DNA from: JBCAWW01 sp045106675 | GTDB taxonomy: Bacteria > Bacteroidota > Bacteroidia > J057 | Direction: 5' to 3' | Assembly: GCA_045106675.1 (NCBI GenBank) | Contig: JBGCFA010000014.1 | Coordinates: 35,567 to 99,566 of the forward strand | DNA length: 64,000 nt | In this document: positions 36,146-44,503 of the stretch, piece after piece | How positions within the stretch are numbered: the stretch's first letter is position 1 | Layout of the letters: each line of letters starts with the position of its first letter | Notes under the pieces: generated by a model | What the model saw: only the letters and a program-made list of their open reading frames with translations | Databases searched by the model: none | What the model was told of the DNA's origin: nothing | Made by a program: the position numbers and the translations under genes

Positions 36146-39106
36146 TTATCGTATGATCATTTTACCAGTACGAAGACGATCATTTTCTTCTGTCAGTTTG
36201 ATCAAATAAGATCCAGCCGCCCAATTAGCGCTATGGATCAGTACTTCTCCTACTCCTTGCAATTCACGTTGTTCAAATACTGTGCGTCCTTGCACATCAA
36301 TAACTTGAAGGTATTGGGCTTGATTGAGCGCATTGCCCAGTTTGATCACTACATCTTGCCCTTGAGGCACTGGGTTTGGATGTACAATAAGGCTAGAACC
36401 AAACTGTGGAGAAAAAAGCACTTTACGCACCGGAGAAAAATCCATCTCCCCATCAGCGTCGATATAACGAATCCGATAGTAAGGAGAATCTTCTAAAGGT
36501 GATTCATCTGTAAAATTATAAATACGAGTATTGTAGGAAGCTACTTTTGCGATGGAAACAAAAGTTTGAGCATCATTGGCTCTTTCAATCGAGTACTCTC
36601 CTTCTTTTTCACCAGCTACTAACCAGTTTAGGGAAACGCCATTTGTATTTCTCTCCGCCTTGAATTCCAACCATTGGATAGGGAGGATAGGAGATAGGGT
36701 CGGAGTCAAGTTGACGAGCCCAACGGCTGAAGGGTTTCCTGCTTGATCTGTAATCATGTAGGCAAACTCGTCATCATCATTACCCGCTGAAGGCGTATAA
36801 ACGATCTCCCCCGTTGCTGTATTGACCGTTACAGATCCATAAACGGGTTGATTGACGATCGTAATAGTGGTGAAATCAAATGGCGAACCATTGATTTGAT
36901 CATTGGCCAAAACATTGATAGTTGTGTTTTGTCCTACTGCAAAGTTTAACCAATCTGTTTGTACGATAGGACCGCCACAGTCTGGATAAATATCATTAAT
37001 GACAGTATCCATAAGTCCTGCGCCATCTTCTACGATCAATTGAGTTCTTACAAAGTATAATATGGTATCACAACCAATGTTTGATACTACTAGAGAGGTA
37101 GTCTTAATCGTATCCTCTGGCTCTGGGTGATTATGATTGTCGTGGTATAGAGAACTTAACCAAGTATACTTCAACTGACCATTGGTATGCTCATTGTCTA
37201 GGACTACGGCACTAAGTGGATAGGTGGTAGGGAAGCTCATCGGATAAGAGGAGACGGCATCCAAACTGGTAGATTGAATTACCGGAGGCGTATTGTTCAC
37301 CGAAATGACTTGAGTCGCAGTATTATTTTCATTGCTTGGATCGCTGACTTCCAATGTTACATAGTAAGCTGTTGGTTGTCCATTTGCAGGGTTGAAAACA
37401 TGGGTCGGATTGGTAGTTGTGTTGAGAGGACTCGCATCATCAAAATCCCACTCATAAGTGATAGGGTCAGCGTCTGGATCACTAGAGCCTGCTCCAGAAA
37501 ACTGAACGCTCAGTGGCTCGGGTCCATAGTTTTTATCTCTGCCAATCACTGAAAGAGGAGGGAGGTTTGATGGTTGATAGACTATTTTTCTGACCTCATT
37601 ATCGAGATTGTTTACGTAAAAGAGACCTGCTTCGGTGGGGCTTTGCGCCATATAACTGAGATTCAAGAGCCCCGAGTTTTGGAAAGTATCGATATTGACT
37701 AAAGCATGAGTTATCGGATCAAAATCTATGATTCGAAGCCAACTAGATGAAAAATCCGCAGTCAAAAAGCGATCGCGATATTGAGCTGGGAAGTCAGAGC
37801 CAGTATAATAAATCCCTGCGATGATACATTTTCCGAGAAATGATTCTCCCGTTACAGTCGTTCCGGGACGGCCCAATGTATCAGGATCAAAACCATCAGG
37901 AACGCGAGCAACTGCTGCTTGATGGCGATAGTCCAAAGCTGGAGGAACATAGCTATATAGTGGGTAAGTAGCTGGATCTAGAAAGGAACCAGGATTACAT
38001 GGATCTGGCCAAGTCCCATCAATAGATAGGAAATCTCTAAACTTATAAAAGCTTTGACCACATCCGCCAGGAGTACTAATGTGGGAGTTGTCTGCATTGT
38101 CATAATTACCAAAGCTCGAAATACCTGCGTAGGCCGGCCATCCGTAGTTTTCTCCTGGGGTGACAAGAATATTCATTTCTTCCCACTGATTTTCGCCTAC
38201 ATCGGCAACGATAATCACTCCAGGATCTCCATCTGCTATATTATGACTCCCTGTATTGGGTTTTATTATGAAGCTAAAGGGATTGCGAATGCCAAAGGAA
38301 TGAATCCGTGATCTGGCAGACCTTGGATTAGCAGCATCGTAAAAAGGATTACTCGCTAAACCATTACCTGTTGCTGGATCGATTCGGTGAATCTTACCAT
38401 TTGGATTGTCGAGTCTTTGGGATCTCCAAGGTCCAACGGTATCTTCAGCTGCAATAAATCCTTCATTGAAGCCTGCTGTCTGAAAGTTTGAGCCATTGAG
38501 ATAGCTATCTCCCATTCCAACTAATAAACTACCATCTGTACCAAAATGGATGCCTCCATTGCCATGGGCTGAGCTCAATATTGGAAAACCGTCTGCAGCG
38601 TTTGTACCTATCAATATAGTGCGACTATTAGGCACCAAGGTGGTGAAGTTGGTATTCGCATCAGCTTGATAACGTGTCAATCTCGCAACAGATGGCTGTT
38701 GGTTTGAAGAAGTCCACGGATTATAGCTGGGAGTCCCAAAGAAAAGAAGGTGATGCTTATCTAGGGAATAGAATAAGTAGATATAACCATTGTTCAGAAA
38801 ATCTGGATCTAAGGTGAAACCATTGAGACCTAAGTCGCCATAGCTGGAGACTTCCTCTTGAATATTTACTAGAGGAGTGGTCTGTAAAACTCCGTTTTGT
38901 ACAACAAATACTTTTCCGGCTTTTTCCCACAGATACATTTGACCATTATCATCAAATGTAATTCCATTGGGACGGCTAAGATTGTCCAGTACGAGTACAT
39001 CTACAAAACCTTGGGGTTGTGCTTGAAGTACTGATGCCAACAATAATATGGCGAGGGTAATAACTGTAGTTTGTAAAGAATTCATCATGAAACGAATCAA
39101 ATCCAT
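36146..39106 (-). CDS. Secreted sugar-dehydrogenase-like propeller protein with PKD domain and T9SS sorting domain
   Basis: The signal peptide is clear from the Met at 39085 (MNSLQTTVITLAILLLASVLQ); the first ATG at 39106 adds seven residues and one of three closely spaced Mets is the true start. Residues about 35-545 are a PQQ/glucose-sorbosone-dehydrogenase-type propeller (RPNGITFDDNGQMYLWEKAG, HGNGGIHFGTDGSLLVGMGD, GENYGWPAYAG). Then come a PKD domain (about 545-630), an Ig/cadherin-like repeat (about 745-810, GSVTVNTATGEIVYTP) and a type A T9SS domain (about 905-986). It shares its catalytic-type head with the first gene of the window but lacks haem motifs and lectin modules. Confidence 0.88.
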   Translation of the reverse strand: MDLIRFMMNSLQTTVITLAILLLASVLQAQPQGFVDVLVLDNLSRPNGITFDDNGQMYLWEKAGKVFVVQNGVLQTTPLVNIQEEVSSYGDLGLNGFTLDPDFLNNGYIYLFYSLDKHHLLFFGTPSYNPWTSSNQQPSVARLTRYQADANTNFTTLVPNSRTILIGTNAADGFPILSSAHGNGGIHFGTDGSLLVGMGDSYLNGSNFQTAGFNEGFIAAEDTVGPWRSQRLDNPNGKIHRIDPATGNGLASNPFYDAANPRSARSRIHSFGIRNPFSFIIKPNTGSHNIADGDPGVIIVADVGENQWEEMNILVTPGENYGWPAYAGISSFGNYDNADNSHISTPGGCGQSFYKFRDFLSIDGTWPDPCNPGSFLDPATYPLYSYVPPALDYRHQAAVARVPDGFDPDTLGRPGTTVTGESFLGKCIIAGIYYTGSDFPAQYRDRFLTADFSSSWLRIIDFDPITHALVNIDTFQNSGLLNLSYMAQSPTEAGLFYVNNLDNEVRKIVYQPSNLPPLSVIGRDKNYGPEPLSVQFSGAGSSDPDADPITYEWDFDDASPLNTTTNPTHVFNPANGQPTAYYVTLEVSDPSNENNTATQVISVNNTPPVIQSTSLDAVSSYPMSFPTTYPLSAVVLDNEHTNGQLKYTWLSSLYHDNHNHPEPEDTIKTTSLVVSNIGCDTILYFVRTQLIVEDGAGLMDTVINDIYPDCGGPIVQTDWLNFAVGQNTTINVLANDQINGSPFDFTTITIVNQPVYGSVTVNTATGEIVYTPSAGNDDDEFAYMITDQAGNPSAVGLVNLTPTLSPILPIQWLEFKAERNTNGVSLNWLVAGEKEGEYSIERANDAQTFVSIAKVASYNTRIYNFTDESPLEDSPYYRIRYIDADGEMDFSPVRKVLFSPQFGSSLIVHPNPVPQGQDVVIKLGNALNQAQYLQVIDVQGRTVFEQRELQGVGEVLIHSANWAAGSYLIKLTEENDRLRTGKMIIR

Positions 39107-39403
39107 TTTGGGCTTATAAATAACATTTGCAAAAATATCAAAAATTAGACCAAGAAGGTTCTAAAGAGGAATGAAAGGCTCATTTTAATGTGTAAACAGA
39201 AGATTCCGTTTAATGTGGGAATGGAAAAGTAGTATTGTCGACTGAATTTCTGACTGTTTTGCCCAAACTCTTACCTAGGCTTCAATTGTGCCGATTTGTC
39301 AAAATATAGGAGGGTGTCTGGATCAATTATTGTTATCACAGTAGTGTTGATTTTGGGGATCTCTGCTACCCTCCCAAGGTGGCTAGAGAAAATAAATAAA
39401 AAA
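39107..39403. other. Divergent intergenic region with a candidate minus-strand promoter
   Basis: The region lies between two divergently read T9SS protein genes and is AT-rich. On the minus strand TATTTTTG (39130-39137) fits TAnnTTTG, 24 bases before the ATG at 39106. In-frame codons extend upstream of the plus-strand gene from a TTG at 39296, but the signal peptide argues for the start at 39404. Confidence 0.45.
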
Positions 39404-42400
39404 ATGAAACCTGCTTCTTCTGCTCATTTATGGGGGCTACTTGCCCTTATCATTGCCTGTAATCCTTTCTTTTTATCCGCTCAAGCTCCGCGCTATGTAG
39501 AGCTAATGCAAGACCCTTCTGCTCAATATGAAGAGACCTTATCTGCCTTCGACGACTATTGGGAAAACCGACCTATAACCAAAGGTTCTGGTTGGAAACC
39601 CTTTAAACGATGGCAATACTACATGGAATCTAGAGTAGATGCTGATGGAAGCCAAATGGCTCCTCAACGGAGATTGTCTATTTATCAGGAGTATCTTAAC
39701 ACTCATCCGCAAGGCGCCGAAAAGCGAACCAGTATTAATGGTGACTGGGTATCCTTGGGTCCCGATATTTTGCCAAATAATGGGACTGGTCAGCCAAACG
39801 GAATTGGCCGTGCCACGGCTATTTCATTTCATCCTACTGATCAAAACGTGGTATTCTTGGGTTCTCCTGCTGGAGGAATATGGAAGAGCGCAGACTACGG
39901 AAATACTTGGAGCTCTTTGAACAGTGGATTGGTCCGTTTAGGCGTTTCTTCCATCGTTGTTCATCCTTCTACTCCTACTACTATCTATATAGGTACGGGT
40001 GATAGAGATGGTAACGACTCTCCGGGTTATGGTGTTTGGCGTTCCACCGACGGTGGGGCAAACTGGGCTGCCTGGAATACTGGTATGGGCAATCGTACGG
40101 TAAATGAGCTAATCATGGATCCTAGCGATGCTAATGTAATGATTGCCGTTACCAATAATCGCATCTATCGGACTACAGATGGAGGAGCGAATTGGACGCA
40201 AGAGTTTTCAGGCCATAATTGTAAAGATATTGCCTTTAAGCCCGGAGACAGCAATATCGTATACGCTACTGGTAGTCGTGTCTATCGCTCAACTGATAAT
40301 GGACAAAGCTGGGCTCAAGTTACCAATGGTACGCCAGCATCAACCAGCCGTATCGCAATTGCAGTAACTGCTGCCGATCCTGATTTAGTCTATCTGTTTT
40401 CTGGTAATGGTAGTGGTTTAGAGGGGTTTTATCGTTCCACGAATAGTGGTGCCAATTTCAGTACGATGTCTACCACGCCAAATATCTGTGGTTATCAAGC
40501 AGATGGCTCAGGCACAGCTAGTCAAGCATGGTATGACTTAGTCGCGATCGGTGATCCAACTGATCAAGATCATATTACGATCGGTGCAATCAACCTCTGG
40601 GAGACATTTGATGCTGGAGTTACATGGTCAGTTGTGGCCCACTGGGTTGGAAGTGGCGGTAATCCTGCAGTCCATGCTGATCAACACGTTTTAGAATATT
40701 CCCCACTTACTGGCGATTTATTTGCTGGGCATGATGGCGGCATCCACTTTTCTGACGATGCTGGCGCAAGTTGGAATGATATATCTAGTGGACTAGATAT
40801 CGCCCAGATATATAAAATTGGTCAATCCCAACAAACGAAGGACTTAGTCATCAATGGGTATCAAGACAATGGTACCGCAATATTTGATGAAGGAGTTTGG
40901 CGTACTGAAATTGGCGGTGATGGTATGGAGAGTATCATTGATTATGATGATGATAATGTAATGTATGGTGCGCTATACTATGGCGATATTAGACGTTCTC
41001 TCAACCGGGGGTTGACCTTTGGTAGTATCGTTGGAGGGATCTCTGAGTCAGGTGCCTGGGTTACTCCGTATAAGCTTCATCCTACGAACTCTAATACTAT
41101 GTTTGTCGGGATGAATAATTTGTGGCGTTCTGTAGATGTTAAATCTGCTGGAACTCCTGCTTGGACTCAAATCTCGAGTCTTACTGGCGGCAGTACAATT
41201 CGCGATATTGCGATCTCACGCTCCAATCCTGATGTGATTTATTTCTCAAGATCAGGTGTCGATCGATTTTATAAGACCATCAATGGTAGTGCTGCTTCTC
41301 CAACATGGACTGATATGACGGCAAGTCTGCCTGTTGCGGCTATGCCCAAAGACATCGAAATCCATCCCACCAATCCTGATATACTATGGGTAGCGATCAA
41401 TAATGATATCTATCAATCTAATGATGGCGGAAACAGTTGGGTAAACTTCTCCGGAACGCTGCCTGGCTTACCCCTCAATACGATCGTCTATGACCGCATG
41501 AGCACCAATGATGCGATGTATGTAGGAATGGATGTCGGCGTATATTATCGAGACAACAGCTTGGCAGATTGGGAGTTGTTTGCCGACGATCTACCCAATA
41601 CTGAAATTCTTGAATTAGAAATCTACTACGATCCCGATTGTAGAGGCTTCGATATTTTAAGAGCCGCAACTTATGGTCGAGGCTTATGGGAGTCTGATCT
41701 AAAAGATCCTGGTAATGTCGCTCCTAATGCTTGTTTTGAGGTTGCTGTGGCTGAGGCTTGTGTGGCCCAAACCGTAATCCTTACAGACAACTCGAGCTAT
41801 AGTCCCACAGCATGGACTTGGACCATCAGTCCAGCGAACTACAACTTTATCAATGGTACGAATGCTAATTCTCAGAATCCGGAAGTAATCTTTACTACGA
41901 CTGGTCTTTATGATATCCAATTGGATGCTAGCAATGCTTTTGGTTCGGATATTCGCACGATCAATAGTGTAATAAATATAGTTGGAAACGCCGTTGGTTT
42001 GCCTTTGTCTGAAGACTTTGAAACAGGAGGAGCTTGCGCTACCGCCAGTGATTGTGCTGGGACAGTTTGTGCTTTGCCCAACGGTTGGGTCAATTATACC
42101 AATGGCACTGATGATGATATCGATTGGCGATTGGATAATGGTGGCACGCCATCTACTAATACTGGACCTAGCGTAGATGCCAATCCCGGAACCGCTGGAG
42201 GCCTTTACATCTACTTGGAAGCTTCAAGTTGTAGTGGACGTACTGCGATGCTTGAAAGTCCTTGTATCGATTTAACCGCTGCGACCTCTGCCGAATTATC
42301 CTTTTCCTACCATATGTATGGCGGGAATATGGGTAGTCTCCATATGGACGTCCAAGAAGATGGCGTATGGGATTTGGATGTTGCTACACCGATATCGGGT

Positions 42401-43108
42401 GATCAAGGCAATGCTTGGCAAAATTTTACTCTCTCATTGGCTGTCTATAGTGGCAAAATCATCAAACTGAGATTCAGAGGGATTACAGGGGGAGGATTTG
42501 AATCTGATATTGCTCTGGATGATATCGTGATCGGACAAGTACTACCGGTAGAACTTCTTGATTTTAGTGCCACTTTGACTACCGATCAGCGCGTAGAGCT
42601 CAATTGGATCACAGGGGCAGAGTATCAAAACCAATTCTTTGATGTTGAGCGTTCTGCTGATGGCAGTAACTTTGAGCCTATCATCCAAGTCCTCGGTGCT
42701 GGAACTACTGATCAGTTGAATTCTTATCAGACATTTGATCGCGCGCCCATGATTGGGACCAATTATTACCGTCTCAAGCAGACTGATTATAATGGTGCGA
42801 GTACCTTGAGTTCTTCTGTGGAAGTGACATTGGAAAATGTGCAAAACCACCAATTGTCATCAGCTTATCCTGACCCCTTCGCGGAACGCACGAATCTGGA
42901 TTTACTATTGGCAGATGAGCAGGCTGTACGTTTGACTGTACTCAATGCCCTCGGACAAAAGGTAAAGCAGCAAGATATGGGGCAGCTAAATCCTGGCCGT
43001 CATACGCTGAGTATCTCTGCTGAGGACTTAGCTAACGGGATTTATTTTGTGCGTGTGCAAGTAGGAAATAAAGTATTCCAGCAAAAAGTCTTGCTGCTCA
43101 AAGAGTAG
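39404..43108 (+). CDS. Secreted sortilin/BNR-type propeller protein with PKD-like, MAM-like and T9SS domains
   Basis: I chose the ATG at 39404 because it begins a signal peptide (MKPASSAHLWGLLALIIACN ... FFLSA). Residues about 120-760 hold many WKS/YRSTDGGxxW repeats of the VPS10/BNR propeller type (GGIWKSADYGNTW, GVWRSTDGGANW, IYRTTDGGANW). A PKD-like domain (about 770-860), a MAM-like domain (about 870-1045, ending IALDDI) and an FN-like linker lead to a type A T9SS sorting domain (last 80 residues, SAYPDPFAERTNLDLLL ... FQQKVLLLK). It is likely an outer-surface or released protein of unknown ligand. Confidence 0.87.
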   Translation: MKPASSAHLWGLLALIIACNPFFLSAQAPRYVELMQDPSAQYEETLSAFDDYWENRPITKGSGWKPFKRWQYYMESRVDADGSQMAPQRRLSIYQEYLNTHPQGAEKRTSINGDWVSLGPDILPNNGTGQPNGIGRATAISFHPTDQNVVFLGSPAGGIWKSADYGNTWSSLNSGLVRLGVSSIVVHPSTPTTIYIGTGDRDGNDSPGYGVWRSTDGGANWAAWNTGMGNRTVNELIMDPSDANVMIAVTNNRIYRTTDGGANWTQEFSGHNCKDIAFKPGDSNIVYATGSRVYRSTDNGQSWAQVTNGTPASTSRIAIAVTAADPDLVYLFSGNGSGLEGFYRSTNSGANFSTMSTTPNICGYQADGSGTASQAWYDLVAIGDPTDQDHITIGAINLWETFDAGVTWSVVAHWVGSGGNPAVHADQHVLEYSPLTGDLFAGHDGGIHFSDDAGASWNDISSGLDIAQIYKIGQSQQTKDLVINGYQDNGTAIFDEGVWRTEIGGDGMESIIDYDDDNVMYGALYYGDIRRSLNRGLTFGSIVGGISESGAWVTPYKLHPTNSNTMFVGMNNLWRSVDVKSAGTPAWTQISSLTGGSTIRDIAISRSNPDVIYFSRSGVDRFYKTINGSAASPTWTDMTASLPVAAMPKDIEIHPTNPDILWVAINNDIYQSNDGGNSWVNFSGTLPGLPLNTIVYDRMSTNDAMYVGMDVGVYYRDNSLADWELFADDLPNTEILELEIYYDPDCRGFDILRAATYGRGLWESDLKDPGNVAPNACFEVAVAEACVAQTVILTDNSSYSPTAWTWTISPANYNFINGTNANSQNPEVIFTTTGLYDIQLDASNAFGSDIRTINSVINIVGNAVGLPLSEDFETGGACATASDCAGTVCALPNGWVNYTNGTDDDIDWRLDNGGTPSTNTGPSVDANPGTAGGLYIYLEASSCSGRTAMLESPCIDLTAATSAELSFSYHMYGGNMGSLHMDVQEDGVWDLDVATPISGDQGNAWQNFTLSLAVYSGKIIKLRFRGITGGGFESDIALDDIVIGQVLPVELLDFSATLTTDQRVELNWITGAEYQNQFFDVERSADGSNFEPIIQVLGAGTTDQLNSYQTFDRAPMIGTNYYRLKQTDYNGASTLSSSVEVTLENVQNHQLSSAYPDPFAERTNLDLLLADEQAVRLTVLNALGQKVKQQDMGQLNPGRHTLSISAEDLANGIYFVRVQVGNKVFQQKVLLLKE
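40038..40056 (-). repeat. Hairpin-AACGCC element with 5-bp stem
   Basis: On the minus strand CCACC-GTC-GGTGG is followed by AACGCC, inside the sortilin-like gene in a WRSTDGG repeat. Confidence 0.65.
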
Positions 43109-43138
43109 GACTGTGATAAATGTCTATTTTTACTAGTC

Positions 43139-43184
43139 ATCCCGGCCCGATGAACGAGCATCAGCGAATTCATAGAGCCGGGAT
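43139..43184. repeat. Intergenic inverted repeat with nested hairpin
   Basis: ATCCCGGC (43139-43146) pairs with GCCGGGAT (43177-43184). Inside it GATG-AACGAG-CATC can form a second stem. It resembles the GTCATCCCG-type palindromes common between bacterial genes. Confidence 0.6.
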
Positions 43185-43188
43185 TATT

Positions 43189-43238
43189 CACTTCCGGTTC
43201 CTGAGGCTCTCATCACTTTCGGATCATGAGGCTCTCGA
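43189..43238. repeat. Imperfect 25-bp tandem duplication
   Basis: Two 25-base units (43189-43213 and 43214-43238) share CACTT, CGG and TGAGGCTCTC and differ at five positions. Confidence 0.65.
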
Positions 43239-43253
43239 AGGACCAACGCATTT

Positions 43254-43273
43254 CTCTGCTTCGCAGAACGCTA
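43254..43273 (+). repeat. Second copy of the 20-nt intergenic repeat containing a hairpin-AACGCT element
   Basis: Identical to 7730-7749. CTGC-TTC-GCAG is followed by AACGCT at 43256-43272. Both copies lie just beyond the 3' end of a minus-strand gene. Confidence 0.75.
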
Positions 43274-43286
43274 AAAGCTATTGACC

Positions 43287-43853
43287 CTAGATACCAATCC
43301 CTAGATTTAAACCACCGCCGATGATTTGGTCTCCATTTTCAAAAAGTTGATAGGACATACGCAAGCCGACAAAAATATGCTCACTAACGCGAAAGTTATC
43401 TTCGAGGATGACGTTAAAACCGTAGGTGCTTAATTGCTCAAAGGTATAGATTGTCTCAACAAATTGAGTTGTCACAAATTGGGTCCCACTTTGATAAAAG
43501 TTAGAAACTCGCATTCCCGAAATACCAGCTCCAATTCTAAAATCATTCTTGCCGTCATTCCCAAAAGGAGAGAAGAAAATATTGGCGTTGGTCTGAATCA
43601 AAGAAGTCGTCAGATAATACCCTCGATCGCTTCTGGCAAGGGCGAGAGATAGTGAGGGCGTGAAGTAGCGATTGAGTTTGTATTCAAGTGCATTCTCCAT
43701 GTTTATCAGAGTCATATCGCCTGAGCCAGCTAGTCCTAGTTCCAGGCTTAACTTACCAATAAGTTTTTGCTCCTTAAGGGGAGTTTGGGCACGCAAGGAG
43801 GTGAGCATGAAAACGCTCAAAATACTGAATAAAACGATTTTGGATAGTTGCAT
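43287..43853 (-). CDS. Small outer-membrane beta-barrel-like protein, function unknown
   Basis: A signal peptide (MQLSKIVLFSILSVFMLTSL, cleavage after RA) is followed by about 165 residues of amphipathic strands with glycine-rich turns (LSLELGLAGSGDMTL, DFRIGAGISGMRVS) and a C-terminal strand GGGLNLGIGI. This suits an 8-strand outer-membrane barrel. I recognise no named family. It stands alone, convergent with the sortilin-like gene. Confidence 0.62.
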   Translation of the reverse strand: MQLSKIVLFSILSVFMLTSLRAQTPLKEQKLIGKLSLELGLAGSGDMTLINMENALEYKLNRYFTPSLSLALARSDRGYYLTTSLIQTNANIFFSPFGNDGKNDFRIGAGISGMRVSNFYQSGTQFVTTQFVETIYTFEQLSTYGFNVILEDNFRVSEHIFVGLRMSYQLFENGDQIIGGGLNLGIGI

Positions 43854-44157
43854 TGATCTATTTGATGAAGATTGGGTGATGCCCTAAGCAGCTGCTACCT
43901 CTGTCCAAGGGGAAGGCTGACGAGAGGGGAATCCGTCTTGATCAAACTAAATTGCTCATTCACTCTATTATATTCCATCCAAAATTAGTGAAGTGCAGCT
44001 TTGAGTAGATGAATACCAGCTTTGAGGAAATAAACACCAGTTTAGTTGAGATGAACGGGGATTGGTGCTTTCCTATTGCCTGGATACTAAGAGGGTGTTT
44101 GGACTTTGGTGTTTTCGGGTCTAAAGGAAAAGTCTAAATATGCTCTTAGTTGATCGT
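43854..44157. other. Intergenic region with a short tandem repeat and no gene
   Basis: The only structure I see is the three-unit 21-bp repeat listed separately. It must also carry the promoter of the small barrel gene (minus strand). No terminator is obvious for the MazG operon. Confidence 0.5.
43996..44058. repeat. Three degenerate 21-bp tandem repeats
   Basis: Units begin CAGCTTTGAGTAG, CAGCTTTGAGGAA and CAGTTTAGTTGAG at 43996, 44017 and 44038. The first two are the most alike. The spacing is exactly 21 bases. Confidence 0.65.
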
Positions 44158-44499
44158 CTAGTCCCAAGTCCGCTTGGCATTGACCTCTTCCTTAGTTCGA
44201 TAGACTGACTCCAAGTCAATTTGAAAATGATTGGCTAGCTCCATCAAATAGCTTAAAACATCCGCAAATTCGCCCTCTAATTCTGTCGCATCTATCTCCT
44301 TATTTTTTTCCTGATAAAGGGCTAGGCGGTTTCGGATAGCTTTCGCTAACTCACCAAACTCCTCGCTAAACAATAAGAATGTCTCCAATGTACTCGCTTT
44401 ATCCCAGCCTCTCGCTTTACAAATATCTGCTTGATACTGTTGGAGTTGTTTGAGACTAGTAGGGGATTGGGGTAAAGCTGGGAGTGATGATGTTGACAT
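44158..44499 (-). CDS. MazG-like nucleotide pyrophosphohydrolase
   Basis: I chose the ATG at 44499 (MSTSSLPALPQ), 4 bases after the RND pump stop; an earlier in-frame start would overlap that gene. The 113-residue protein is an all-alpha NTP pyrophosphatase of the MazG-like type, with the metal-binding helices ETFLLFSEEFGELAKAIR and ELEGEFADVLSYLMELANHF. It hydrolyses (d)NTPs to monophosphates and may clean the nucleotide pool. It is the last gene of a five-gene leftward operon. Confidence 0.85.
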   Translation of the reverse strand: MSTSSLPALPQSPTSLKQLQQYQADICKARGWDKASTLETFLLFSEEFGELAKAIRNRLALYQEKNKEIDATELEGEFADVLSYLMELANHFQIDLESVYRTKEEVNAKRTWD

Positions 44500-44503
44500 T
44501 TTT

